A DNA stretch of 64,000 bases from Planctomycetota bacterium (lineage in GTDB: Bacteria; Planctomycetota; SZUA-567): positions 1 to 64,000 of the forward strand of contig JAIRTL010000037.1 in assembly GCA_031254915.1 (NCBI GenBank), written 5' to 3'. A program made the position numbers and the translations under genes. This document shows positions 27,801 through 35,833 of this stretch, one piece after another. The notes beneath the pieces are model-generated. The model made no database searches. It saw only the letters and a list, made by a program, of their open reading frames with translations, and was not told the origin of the DNA. Numbering within the stretch: position 1 is the first letter of the stretch; every line of letters starts with the position of its first letter.

Positions 27801-28324
27801 ACTTCGAGGACGGCTCGACCGTCGTCGTCGGCGGCCTTCTGACCCGCGTCCAGGCCAGGAACGACAAGAACAACAACCGGTACGCCGTCTTCGACATCGA
27901 GGATGTGGACGGCAAGGTCGGCGGCGTCGCGTTCGCCAGCGTCTATACCGATTGCCGCGAACTTCTCGTCCCGGACCGGACCGTGTTCCTCGTCGCGCGG
28001 GTGGACCGCTCGCGCGACCAGCTTTCCCTCAAGGTCGAGAAGGCGGTCGCGACCGAGTGCGCCGAGGAGGAACTGTCCACCAGGGTGGAACTGACGATCC
28101 CCGCGAGCGGCGTCGAGGAGGCGAAATACGGGGAACTCAAGCGCGCCGTCGCGGAAAACCCGGGCCGGGCGCGCCTCTTCTTCCGCATGGAATCGCCTCT
28201 GGGGATGGTCGAACTGCGCGCCGACGAACGCTACTCGGTGCGCCCGAGCCGGCAGTTCCTCGCCCGGGCGCGGGAACTGTTCGGCCGCGAATCGCTTCGT
28301 CTGGCGGGCAGGAGAAGCGGATGA
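24890..28324 (+). CDS. dnaE: DNA polymerase III alpha subunit
   Basis: Replicative polymerase of the DnaE type, 1144 residues. The N-terminal PHP domain starts HLHVHSHYSPRDG. The palm has the catalytic triad in PDIDLDFD (about 402) and the downstream Asp in CKIDVLGL (about 550). FYRPGP-type motif IYRPGPMQFLDS (about 635) and GYGFNKSHSACYAMIAYQTA (about 745) are typical of the fingers. Later come the helix-hairpin-helix region and an OB fold (about 975-1050). GGAG lies 5 bp before ATG. The stop codon overlaps the next ATG (ATGA), coupling it to a histidine kinase, an odd partner. Confidence 0.96.
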   Translation: MTAPFVHLHVHSHYSPRDGVMLVDKMVARARELEQPAIALTDHGVMYGVIDLYNTAKAAGVKPLVGFEAYVAPGDRRDKSKSEQYAYNHLTLLARNYEGYQNLSRLCSEGFLTGFYTYPRIDKEILREWSGGVVALSGCLRGEIPQTLLAGKFDLAEKAALEYRDIFGAGHFFLEIMDNGIPEQKQILAPMRELSNRTGIPLVATADSHYLLPGQSDIQDTMICISTGKLLTDALRMHADGNAHLKSGDEMLAALPGFEDAVERTLEVADICNLVLPTGEFHLPRLSIPDGMTAPEYLEKLCVEGLKKRYADPLPPEVRARLDKEKEVIVKMGFPEYFLIVWDVVKFARENGIPVGPGRGSAAGSIVAYGLGITNLDPLKYDLFFERFLNEGRNEMPDIDLDFDKERRQEVVTHIIQTHGADHCAKIITFGCLSLKSGIRDVGRVMGVPLSRVDGLAKLVPGDFKPEKGRTPLESALATIPELKEEYDADPEVKKLLDGVGELEGVMRNTGVHAAGVLVADRPITDYGPLAARDGEVTTQYEMKALEKLGLCKIDVLGLETLSLLKNAVAIVKRTRGVDVDLDAIPLDDKPTFDMLSRGDSKGVFQFESRGFRQLLSRLKPDVFEDLIAAVAIYRPGPMQFLDSFINRKNGSEPISYLHPLMEPILNNTYGLILYQEQVQALAQDLAGFTLSEGDLMRRAMGKKDAKLMASYREVFIRQGAPTIGAATAEKVFDQIQVFAGYGFNKSHSACYAMIAYQTAYLKCHFPKEYMAALLTISRGDSDDIVTYMTDAEDAGIKVLPVDVNRSDAFFSVEGNAVRFGLAAVKGLGDGAAQAIENERRENGEFTDLFDFCARVDMRSVNKGAMEALVKAGAMDRFGEGRASLAAGLESAIGAGTAERKAKASGQMGLFSSAPGEIPKPALPRVPEWSEEQKLKFEKAVLGFYSSSHPLAEHAAKIKVFATASIRDLADFEDGSTVVVGGLLTRVQARNDKNNNRYAVFDIEDVDGKVGGVAFASVYTDCRELLVPDRTVFLVARVDRSRDQLSLKVEKAVATECAEEELSTRVELTIPASGVEEAKYGELKRAVAENPGRARLFFRMESPLGMVELRADERYSVRPSRQFLARARELFGRESLRLAGRRSG

Positions 28325-31134
28325 CCGGCGATTACGCCAAGGCGGTGATGGACGAGGCGTGGCACGGCAATGCCCGGGCGACGCGGATTTTCACCCGCCT
28401 GCTGGCGGCGAGCCTCATTCCCTTCGCAATCATTTTCGCCGTGATCCTCATCCTGGTGGGAAACGTCATCTACCGGGCGGCGGAGACGAGCGCGCAGCAC
28501 GAAGTCGTGAACCTGTCGGAACGCATAGCCGGCCAGGTCAACGGCAGCATGTCCAACATCTCCGGCCTCATCGGCTTCACCGCCGGCCACATGGCGGGAA
28601 TCGTCGGCGATTCGGACGAGGCGCGGCGATCGGCCACGGACCTGCTTTTCGCCCTCATGGAGGCGAACGAGGACATCTACAGCGCCTGGTTCGGCTTCGA
28701 GCCGGACGTGATGCGGCGGGGATCGCGCTACGCGCGGACCTTCAATAAAACCGCCGACGGCGGCCGCATGGAGGTTTTCGACGTCGGCGACGACGTGCTC
28801 GGCGACCCCGAACAGTCGCCGTGGTACAACGTCCCGCTGGCGTCGGGAGAACCGTACATCGACGCCGTCGACTACTGCGATTTCGGTGCGGGAAAAGGCG
28901 AGGAAATCATCGGCTCCATCGTCTACCCGGTCAAAGTCGACGGCGAGGTGGTCGGCTGCGTCGGCATGAACATCCTCTACGAGCGCTTTTTCAGGTTCAT
29001 CGACGACTGGCGGTCGACGACGTCGCCGGAAGTCGTCATCATCGCCGAAACGGGGGCGGTCGTGTACTCCCGGAACTCCCGGAAGACGGGCGGCGATTTT
29101 TTCAGCGACTGCGGATTCACCGACGCCGACGCCGCCACGCTCAGGCAGGCGGCGGGCGAACGCGGCGTCGCCATGCGCCAGATCGCCTCGCCGCGGAGCG
29201 GCAAGCGGGCGCCGGTGTATTTATCCCCCGTTGACCTGCCGCTCACCGAGGAAATTTTCTATATCTACCTCGACATCGCCAACGAAGACCTGTATCGCGA
29301 CGCCAACGCCTCGATCGGCATGATCGTCTGGGCGAGCGTCATCGGCCTCGCCTTTCTGATCGCCGGCGTGTACACCGCCACCCACCGCATCGTCCATCCC
29401 TTGCGCAGCCTTACCGAAAACGCCAACCGCGTCGCCAACGGCCAGCTCGACGTGCACTTCGACGACCTCGCCGAGCGGGGCGGCGCGCCGATCGAAATCA
29501 TCACCCTCCAAAAATCCCTGAAGACCATGCTCGACGGCCTTCACCAGGGCCACGACCTGAAGGTCGCGGCCATCAAATCGGAGTACGAAAAACGCCAGAT
29601 CGAGGAGGCGGCGGCGGAAAAGTCGCGTTTCTTCGCCAACATGTCGCACGAAATCCGGACGCCGATGAACGCCATCCTCGGCATGTCGGAAATCCTCCTC
29701 GAGGAGGACCTGGCGCCGAGGCAGAAGCGCTTCGCCTCGGACATCAAAAATTCGGCCGACTCGCTGCTCGCGATCATCAACGACGTCCTCGACCTGTCCC
29801 GGATCGAATCGGGGAATATGGAGCTGGTGAAGGTCCATTACGACCTGCACAATCTGGTGGAGAATATCCGCTCCGTCTGCAGCTTCCTCGCGAAGGAGAA
29901 GAGGCTCGCGTTCAACGTCGAGGTCGGGGAAGACGTGCCGCGCTTCCAGTACGGCGACGAAATCCGCCTGCGCCAGATCCTTCTCAATCTCCTCGGGAAC
30001 GCGGTCAAGTTCACCGAAAAGGGGGCCGTCGACCTGAAGGTTCTCATGGACGTGGGCGGAATCCGCTTCGACGTCGTCGACACCGGCATCGGCATCCGCG
30101 AAGACGACCTCGACAGCCTGTTCGACGCATTCAAACAGGTTGACCTCAACAAGACGCGAAAGACCAAGGGCACCGGGCTCGGCCTCTCCATAAGCGAAAG
30201 CCTGGCGGAACTCATGGGCGGCAGGATAAGGGTGCACAGCGTCTACGGGAAGGGAACGACCTTCTCCCTCGTCATTCCCGTCGAGGCCGGCGATCCGGCG
30301 CTTGCCCGCGCCAACACCACCCGCGCCTCGGCGCGCGACCTCGACGCCTCGGCGAAGATCCTCGTCGTCGACGACAACCGCATGAACCTCGCCGTCGCGA
30401 AGGGGTTGCTGGGGCTGTACAAGGTGGAGTGCGACACCGCCATGTCCGGTCGCGAGGCGCTGGAGAAGATATCGGCAAACAACTACGACCTCATCTTCAT
30501 GGATCACATGATGCCGGAGATGGACGGCGTGGAGACGACGAAGCGCATCCGGGCGCTGGAGGGGAAGCGCTCCGTGACGCCGGTCATCGCCCTGACGGCA
30601 AACGCCGTGCAGGGGGCGCGCGAACTGCTTCTCGCCTCCGGGATGAACGATTTCCTCTCGAAGCCGATCGAGCGTAACAAGCTCCATGCCATCCTCGAGC
30701 GCTGGATACCGGCGCATCGGCGCAGGAACACGACGGTGACCATCCCCAGCGCCGAGGCGTGGACCGAGCGCCTGCAGCGGGCCGCGGCGATCGAAGGACT
30801 TGACGTGCGCGAGGGATTGTCGGAATCGGGGCCGTCGCAGGCGGAGTACGAAAAGGCGCTCACGGCGACGGCGGCCGAATTGCCGGACCGGATCGAGGCG
30901 GTGGAAACGTTCCGCCAGGCGCGGAGCCGGGATCTTCTCATCGCCCAGCTTTCGGCGACGCGGATCGCCCTGTCGCACGTCGGGGCGGTGACGCTGTCGC
31001 GGATGGCGGCGGAACTCGAGGAAGCGATCAGCCGGGGCGACGAACCCGGCTTCGCGGAGCTCTTCCCGAAGTTCGTCGCCGCCGCGAACCATCTGCAAGG
31101 CCGTCTGTCGGAAATTTTCCCGCCCATGGCGTAG
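28321..31134 (+). CDS. Hybrid sensor histidine kinase with receiver and degenerate HPt-like end
   Basis: Protein of 937 residues. A membrane helix (about 28-50) and a second one (about 335-355) enclose a double-Cache-like periplasmic sensor domain (WFGFEPDVMRRGSRYARTF; SPWYNVPLASGEPYIDAVDY). HAMP (about 357-410) leads to HisKA with FFANMSHEIRTPMN (His443), a HATPase (NAVKFTE; DTGIGI; GTGLGL), and a receiver domain (LIFMDHMMPEMDG, Asp728). The last 100 residues resemble an HPt module, but the phosphorylated His seems replaced (SATRIALSHVGAVTL, Ser about 878). The ligand and output partner are unknown. The start overlaps the dnaE stop by 4 bp. Confidence 0.9.
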   Translation: MTGDYAKAVMDEAWHGNARATRIFTRLLAASLIPFAIIFAVILILVGNVIYRAAETSAQHEVVNLSERIAGQVNGSMSNISGLIGFTAGHMAGIVGDSDEARRSATDLLFALMEANEDIYSAWFGFEPDVMRRGSRYARTFNKTADGGRMEVFDVGDDVLGDPEQSPWYNVPLASGEPYIDAVDYCDFGAGKGEEIIGSIVYPVKVDGEVVGCVGMNILYERFFRFIDDWRSTTSPEVVIIAETGAVVYSRNSRKTGGDFFSDCGFTDADAATLRQAAGERGVAMRQIASPRSGKRAPVYLSPVDLPLTEEIFYIYLDIANEDLYRDANASIGMIVWASVIGLAFLIAGVYTATHRIVHPLRSLTENANRVANGQLDVHFDDLAERGGAPIEIITLQKSLKTMLDGLHQGHDLKVAAIKSEYEKRQIEEAAAEKSRFFANMSHEIRTPMNAILGMSEILLEEDLAPRQKRFASDIKNSADSLLAIINDVLDLSRIESGNMELVKVHYDLHNLVENIRSVCSFLAKEKRLAFNVEVGEDVPRFQYGDEIRLRQILLNLLGNAVKFTEKGAVDLKVLMDVGGIRFDVVDTGIGIREDDLDSLFDAFKQVDLNKTRKTKGTGLGLSISESLAELMGGRIRVHSVYGKGTTFSLVIPVEAGDPALARANTTRASARDLDASAKILVVDDNRMNLAVAKGLLGLYKVECDTAMSGREALEKISANNYDLIFMDHMMPEMDGVETTKRIRALEGKRSVTPVIALTANAVQGARELLLASGMNDFLSKPIERNKLHAILERWIPAHRRRNTTVTIPSAEAWTERLQRAAAIEGLDVREGLSESGPSQAEYEKALTATAAELPDRIEAVETFRQARSRDLLIAQLSATRIALSHVGAVTLSRMAAELEEAISRGDEPGFAELFPKFVAAANHLQGRLSEIFPPMA

Positions 31135-31262
31135 AAAATGCTTTTTGCGGCATATTCCATAAACCGGCCGTGTCGCGCCTCGCGGCGCCTCACCCGGCCG
31201 CCCCCTCATTTGAGGGCAAGAGGGGGGCGCGCGCCGCTTGGAGCCGCGGCGGCGACGAACGG

Positions 31263-31290
31263 TTGCGCCGCGCCGCGATTTCATTACGAT
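31263..31290 (+). promoter_or_regulatory. Possible promoter of alaS
   Basis: TTGCGC (31263-31268), 16-bp spacer, TACGAT (31285-31290), in a locally AT-rich patch about 45 bp before the alaS ATG. Only a moderate match to sigma70 boxes. Confidence 0.4.
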
Positions 31291-31340
31291 ATGTATTTCC
31301 ACTTTTTACCGGTCGGCTTCGCAATCAGGAAACGGACAGC

Positions 31341-33983
31341 ATGAAAACGGACGACGTCAGAAGCGAATTCCTCGATTTCTTCGCATCCAAGGGCGCCAGG
31401 ATAGCCCCTTCGGATTCGCTTGTGCCGCACAACGATCCGACGCTTCTCTTCACCGGGGCGGGCATGAACCAGTTCAAGGATCAGTTCATGGGCCTGCGGA
31501 TCGAGTACCGGTCGGCCACGACCTGCCAGAAATGCATCCGCACCGGCGACATCATGAACGTCGGCGTCACACCGGCGCACCATACGTTTTTCGAAATGCT
31601 GGGCAACTTCTCCTTCGGCGGCTACTTCAAGCGCGAGGCGATTACCTGGGCGTGGGAGTTCCTCACCGGGAACATGGCGATGGACCCGGAACGCCTCCAG
31701 GTCTCGGTGCACGATCCGGACGACGAGGCCTACGGCATATGGGAGAAGGAGGTCGGCCTGTCGCCGGACCGCATTCACCGCCTTGGCGATCACGACAACT
31801 TCTGGCCGGCCGACGCCCCAAAGCTCGGTCCCAACGGTCCCTGCGGCCCGTGCTCGGAAATCTTCTACGACCGCGGCGCCGAATACGGCTGCGGCCGGCC
31901 CGATTGCGGCATCACCTGCGACTGCCGGCGCTGGGTTGAAATATGGAACCTCGTCTTCACCCAGTTCAACCGCCAAGACGGCGGCGAACTCGTCCCGCTG
32001 CCGCAGAAGAACATCGACACCGGCATGGGTCTTGAACGCATGGCCGCCTGCCTCCAGAACGCGCCCACCAACATGGACATCGACATTTTCCAGCCGATCG
32101 TCCGCGCCATCGCGGGCGTGGCCGGCAAGACCTACGGAAGCGTCCGCGGGGACGACGTCCTCATGCGCCGCATCGCCGACCACGCCAGAGCGGTCACCTT
32201 CTGCATCGCGGACGGCGTCCTGCCGGCGAATTCGCATCGCGGATACGTCCTCAAGCGCCTCCTGCGCCGCGCGGTCGTCGACGGCCGCGGGCTCGGGATC
32301 CGCAAAAGCTTCCTTCACGAGCTGGTGCCGGTCGTGGGCGAGGCGATGGCCAAACCGTACCCGGACGTCAAGAACCGCGCCGCCGCCATCGCCGACGCCG
32401 TCCGTCTCGAGGAGGAGAAATTCTTCTCCACCCTCGATCGCGGCCTGGAACGGATCGACCAGGCGATCGCCGCCGTTCGCGCCGCCGGCGGGACGGTCTT
32501 CCCCGGCGCGGCCGCCTTCGAACTGTACGACACCTACGGCTTCCCCTACGAGCTCGCCGAGGAAGTCGTCGGCCGCGAAGGTCTCGCCGTCGACCGCTCC
32601 GGATTCGACTCCGCCATGGCCGAGGCCAAGGCGAGGGCGCGCGAGGGCGCGAAAATGAAGGGCGACGTCTTCGCGAAGGGACCGTTGCAGGACGTCAAGA
32701 AAATCACCTCCGGCACGGAATTCCTCGGCTACGGCACGCTCGCGGCCGAGGGCAAGGCGCTGGCGGTCGTCAAAGGCGGCGCGCTGGTGGACGAAGCGCC
32801 GGCCGGAAGCCAGGTGACGGTGGTGCTCGACCGCACTCCGTTCTACGGCGAATCCGGCGGCCAGGTCGGGGACTCCGGCCTGATCGTCGGCCCGGACAAC
32901 CTGGTGATCCGCGTCGAGGACACGCAGAAGCTGGACGGCATCTTCCTCCACGGGGGCGAAGTGGAAAGCGGCGTCCTCAAGCCGGGAACCACGGTGAACG
33001 GGCGGGTCGACGGCGGCCGCAGGCTGGACATCATGCGCAACCACACGACGGTCCACCTTCTGCATTACGCGCTCCGCCAGGTCCTCGGCGACAAGGCGGA
33101 ACAGAAGGGCTCCTACGTCGGGCCGGACCGCCTGCGCTTCGACTTCCAGCACGCCAGCGCGCTCACGCTCCAGGAGAAGGAGGAGATCGAGGAAATCGTC
33201 AACCGGCGCATTCTCGAGAACGCGCCCGTGGTGACGCGGATCATGCCCGTCGACGAGGCGCGCAAGGCCGGCGCCATCGCCCTGTTCGGCGAAAAATACG
33301 GCGACGAGGTCAGGGTCCTCTTCACCGGCGACTACTCGACAGAATTGTGCGGCGGCACCCACATGCGGGAAACCGCCCCCATCGGCAGCTTCCGTCTCGT
33401 TTCGGAGGAATCGATCTCGGCCGGCGTGCGCCGCATCGAGGGCGTTACCGGGATGGCGGCGTTCCGCCTGTCCCGCGATCAGGGCGAGCTTCTGGGCGAC
33501 ATCGGCCGCGAGCTCAGGACGCCGCCGCGAGAGGCGCGGGAACGCATCCGCCAGATGGCGGAACACCTGCGCGAACTTGAAAAAACGCTGGCGAAAATGC
33601 GGCTCGCCGCCGCGCGCGGCCGCGCCGCCGGCGCGGAGACGAAGGCGGTCGGAGACGCCACCCTGCTCGCCGCCGACGTCGGCGACAGCGGCGCGAAGGA
33701 AGTCGGCGAACTCGCCAGGGAGGCGCTCGCCCGCCTCGGCGATTCGGGCATCGCCATCCTCGCCGGCAGGGACGGCGACAAGGCGGCGCTGGCGGTGGCG
33801 GTGGGCAAGGCGCTGGCTCCCGCCCGGATCAAGGCCGGGGACATTGTCAAACGCCTGTCGGCGATCGTCGGCGGCGGAGGCGGGGGCAGACCGGACTTCG
33901 CCCAGGCCGGCGGCAGGGAGCCGGGGAAGATCGGCGAACTCGTGGCCGAAGCGCCGGACCTGGTGCGCGACCTCCTGGGGTAG
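31341..33983 (+). CDS. alaS: Alanyl-tRNA synthetase
   Basis: Charges tRNA-Ala. The 880 residues have the class II catalytic core (FLDFFASKGA, SLVPHNDPTLLFTGAGMNQF, FFEMLGNFSFGGYFK), the editing domain with zinc ligands in TTVHLLHYALRQVLG and ELCGGTHMRETAPIG, and the C-Ala domain ending with GGGGGGRPDFAQAGG. Full length. ATG 31341 matches the family start; the frame is open upstream but that part is unrelated. I see no T-box leader. It ends in TAG. Confidence 0.96.
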   Translation: MKTDDVRSEFLDFFASKGARIAPSDSLVPHNDPTLLFTGAGMNQFKDQFMGLRIEYRSATTCQKCIRTGDIMNVGVTPAHHTFFEMLGNFSFGGYFKREAITWAWEFLTGNMAMDPERLQVSVHDPDDEAYGIWEKEVGLSPDRIHRLGDHDNFWPADAPKLGPNGPCGPCSEIFYDRGAEYGCGRPDCGITCDCRRWVEIWNLVFTQFNRQDGGELVPLPQKNIDTGMGLERMAACLQNAPTNMDIDIFQPIVRAIAGVAGKTYGSVRGDDVLMRRIADHARAVTFCIADGVLPANSHRGYVLKRLLRRAVVDGRGLGIRKSFLHELVPVVGEAMAKPYPDVKNRAAAIADAVRLEEEKFFSTLDRGLERIDQAIAAVRAAGGTVFPGAAAFELYDTYGFPYELAEEVVGREGLAVDRSGFDSAMAEAKARAREGAKMKGDVFAKGPLQDVKKITSGTEFLGYGTLAAEGKALAVVKGGALVDEAPAGSQVTVVLDRTPFYGESGGQVGDSGLIVGPDNLVIRVEDTQKLDGIFLHGGEVESGVLKPGTTVNGRVDGGRRLDIMRNHTTVHLLHYALRQVLGDKAEQKGSYVGPDRLRFDFQHASALTLQEKEEIEEIVNRRILENAPVVTRIMPVDEARKAGAIALFGEKYGDEVRVLFTGDYSTELCGGTHMRETAPIGSFRLVSEESISAGVRRIEGVTGMAAFRLSRDQGELLGDIGRELRTPPREARERIRQMAEHLRELEKTLAKMRLAAARGRAAGAETKAVGDATLLAADVGDSGAKEVGELAREALARLGDSGIAILAGRDGDKAALAVAVGKALAPARIKAGDIVKRLSAIVGGGGGGRPDFAQAGGREPGKIGELVAEAPDLVRDLLG

Positions 33984-34118
33984 ACGCGAAGGGAGAGGGA
34001 GTCCCGGCATTATCCGCATCCCCCCCGCTCGGAGCGACGGATTGGCGACGGCGTTTCGCCCCGACAGAACCCCGGAAACGGGGAAGGATTCGCGCTCGCG
34101 AAAACGCGGCGGGAATTA

Positions 34119-34147
34119 TTGACAAGCGGCGGCGATACGGGGATACT
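34119..34147 (+). promoter_or_regulatory. Sigma70-type promoter upstream of the TPR-Cys gene
   Basis: TTGACA (34119-34124), 17-bp spacer, GATACT (34142-34147). A transcript would begin near 34154, leaving a leader of about 95 nt that contains a strong hairpin (34195-34224). Confidence 0.6.
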
Positions 34148-34194
34148 GTGGCAAGCCGAACGCGGAGCCGGTCCGGCAGATTTTCCGTTCAGAA

Positions 34195-34234
34195 CGGCCC
34201 GAAACCGGGACCGGTTTCGGGCCGGTTGTCTTTT
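34195..34234 (+). terminator. Terminator-like hairpin in the leader of the TPR-Cys gene
   Basis: Perfect 12-bp stem CGGCCCGAAACC (34195-34206) and GGTTTCGGGCCG (34213-34224) with loop GGGACC, followed by GTTGTCTTTT (34225-34234). It lies between the promoter at 34119 and the ATG at 34250. It may terminate alaS transcripts, or attenuate the downstream gene. Confidence 0.65.
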
Positions 34235-34249
34235 GCCCCGGTTGCGACG

Positions 34250-34981
34250 ATGGAAGAAACGAAAGACGCGAAATTCTCTTTTGCCTTGTCGCTTCTCGGG
34301 GAGCGCAGGTATCTCGAGGCGCTGGATGCCTTTTCGGAGCTGGTGGCGTTGTCGCCGGAGATGACGGGGGCGTACGGCAACCGCGGCCTGTGCTATCTCG
34401 GCCTTGGGCTCGACCGCCAGGCGCGCAATGATTTTGAAACCGTCCTCCAGCTCGACCCCAACGACGCCATGGGACACGCCATGCTCGGGGAATTGACGCG
34501 TCTCGACGGCGATCCGGAGGAGACGCTCCGCCACGCCGTCGACGCGCTCGACATCGATCCCGACGAGCAGCAGGCGCTTTTCATCAGGGGATGGCTGTTC
34601 GCGCGGGCGGGACAGCACGCCGAGGCGGCGGAGGATTTCTCCCGTTATCTCGAACGCTCCGACGACAACGAGGACGTCCGCGACCTGCGGGACGCGTGTC
34701 TGGTCCTCGCGTCCGACAATCCGGTCGACGAATTCGGCGACGCGATCGACGTGCCCGAAAAGGTGGAGGAATACCTCGGCCGGCGCGGCTGGTCGTTCGA
34801 CTGCAGGCCATACGAGGACTACGAGGCGCGCGGCATGCCCTGCCCCTACGCGCATTGCATACGAAATCGCCCCCCGCTCTCGCCGGAGGCCCCCGACGGC
34901 TGCCCCGTTTTCGGCTGCGCCTGTCCAGGGCGACGCGAGCAGGCGGCGTGGTGCCGTGAAAACCCGCGATACATCGACTGA
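34250..34981 (+). CDS. TPR protein with a cysteine-rich C-terminus
   Basis: Protein of 243 residues. Residues about 5-145 form four TPR units (GAYGNRGLCYLGLGLDRQAR; GHAMLGELTRLDGDPEETLR; ALFIRGWLFARAGQHAEAAE). After a linker, the last 40 residues hold a cysteine cluster: CPYAHC, CPVFGCACPG and a final WC, suggesting a metal site or disulfides. There is no signal peptide from ATG 34250; an in-frame GTG at 34148 would put the protein start before the hairpin and is less likely. I know no family with this arrangement. The next gene follows after 10 bp. Confidence 0.75.
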   Translation: MEETKDAKFSFALSLLGERRYLEALDAFSELVALSPEMTGAYGNRGLCYLGLGLDRQARNDFETVLQLDPNDAMGHAMLGELTRLDGDPEETLRHAVDALDIDPDEQQALFIRGWLFARAGQHAEAAEDFSRYLERSDDNEDVRDLRDACLVLASDNPVDEFGDAIDVPEKVEEYLGRRGWSFDCRPYEDYEARGMPCPYAHCIRNRPPLSPEAPDGCPVFGCACPGRREQAAWCRENPRYID

Positions 34982-34991
34982 AGGGATCACC

Positions 34992-35813
34992 GTGGCGGAA
35001 ATTCGCTTGTCTTGTTACGCCGCTCCATGGGGCGGCGAGGGTTCGATCAAGGCCATCACCGACATCGCGGAATGCGGGTACGACGGACTGGAATTTCCCG
35101 CCGCCGTCGTGCAGCGCTTCGAGGACCGGCTGCACGTCTTCGAGGAGATCCTCGACACCACCGGCCTGAAGCTCTCGGGCCTGCTCCAGAACGTCAACCT
35201 GACGGATCCGGAAAAAGCGGACGAACAGGTCGAGCGCGCCGCCAACTCGGCCCGCTTCGCCGGCGCCACCGGCCAGGGAAACCTCATCATCTGCCACAGC
35301 GAACCGCTCGCCGAGCCGCTCGACGACGAGGGCTGGACCACGGCCGCCGCGATCATCGAGGAAATCGGCCATCGCTGCCGCGACTTCGGGATCAACCTCT
35401 GCTTCATGCCCAAAGCCCGGCACTTCGCCGACTCCGACCGCGACATCAGGCGCGTCCTCGCCATGACGAATCCCGAAGTCGTGCACCTCGCCGTCGATAC
35501 GGCGGAATTGACCCTCTCCGAAATCGACCCGGCGAAAGCGATCAAAACCAACGCCAGCCGCCTCAAGGCCGTCCGCTTCCGGGACGTCTCCGGCTCGAAG
35601 CGGCGCGCCGAGACGACGAGTTCCCGCCCGGGCACGGCGCCCCAGTTCGGGCGCGGCGCGGCGAAGTTCGAGGCCGTCGCCAAGGCGCTTGTGGACATCA
35701 AGTACGACGGCTGGATCACGGTGGACATCTCCGGCGAGAGCGCCGTCCCCAAGGAGGCCGCCGCCGCCGGATACAGGTATGTTCTCAGGCGTTCCGGGCT
35801 GTACCCCTACTGA
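34992..35813 (+). CDS. Sugar phosphate isomerase/epimerase-like TIM barrel
   Basis: Protein of 273 residues from GTG 34992 (AAGGGA upstream). It has the xylose isomerase-like/AP endonuclease 2 fold: a start EIRLSCYAAPWGGEGSIKAI with a GYDGLEFPA strand, metal-ligand-like positions in ICHSEP, HLAVDTAEL and VRFRDVSG, and an end GWITVDISGES. Many such proteins isomerise or epimerise keto-sugars or inositols; the substrate is not given by context. It sits tightly between the TPR-Cys gene and a glycosyltransferase (20 bp), so the three may form one operon. Confidence 0.78.
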   Translation: MAEIRLSCYAAPWGGEGSIKAITDIAECGYDGLEFPAAVVQRFEDRLHVFEEILDTTGLKLSGLLQNVNLTDPEKADEQVERAANSARFAGATGQGNLIICHSEPLAEPLDDEGWTTAAAIIEEIGHRCRDFGINLCFMPKARHFADSDRDIRRVLAMTNPEVVHLAVDTAELTLSEIDPAKAIKTNASRLKAVRFRDVSGSKRRAETTSSRPGTAPQFGRGAAKFEAVAKALVDIKYDGWITVDISGESAVPKEAAAAGYRYVLRRSGLYPY

Positions 35814-35833
35814 TCCCTGGAGCATGGAATCCC

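Noticed and set aside
26542-28320. Giant 1530-residue histidine kinase
   Set aside because: The first 590 residues are a shadow of dnaE; the kinase starts at ATG 28321.
34148-34249. GTG start at 34148 for the TPR-Cys protein
   Set aside because: It would place coding sequence through the hairpin and at the -10 box, and the added residues are low-complexity.
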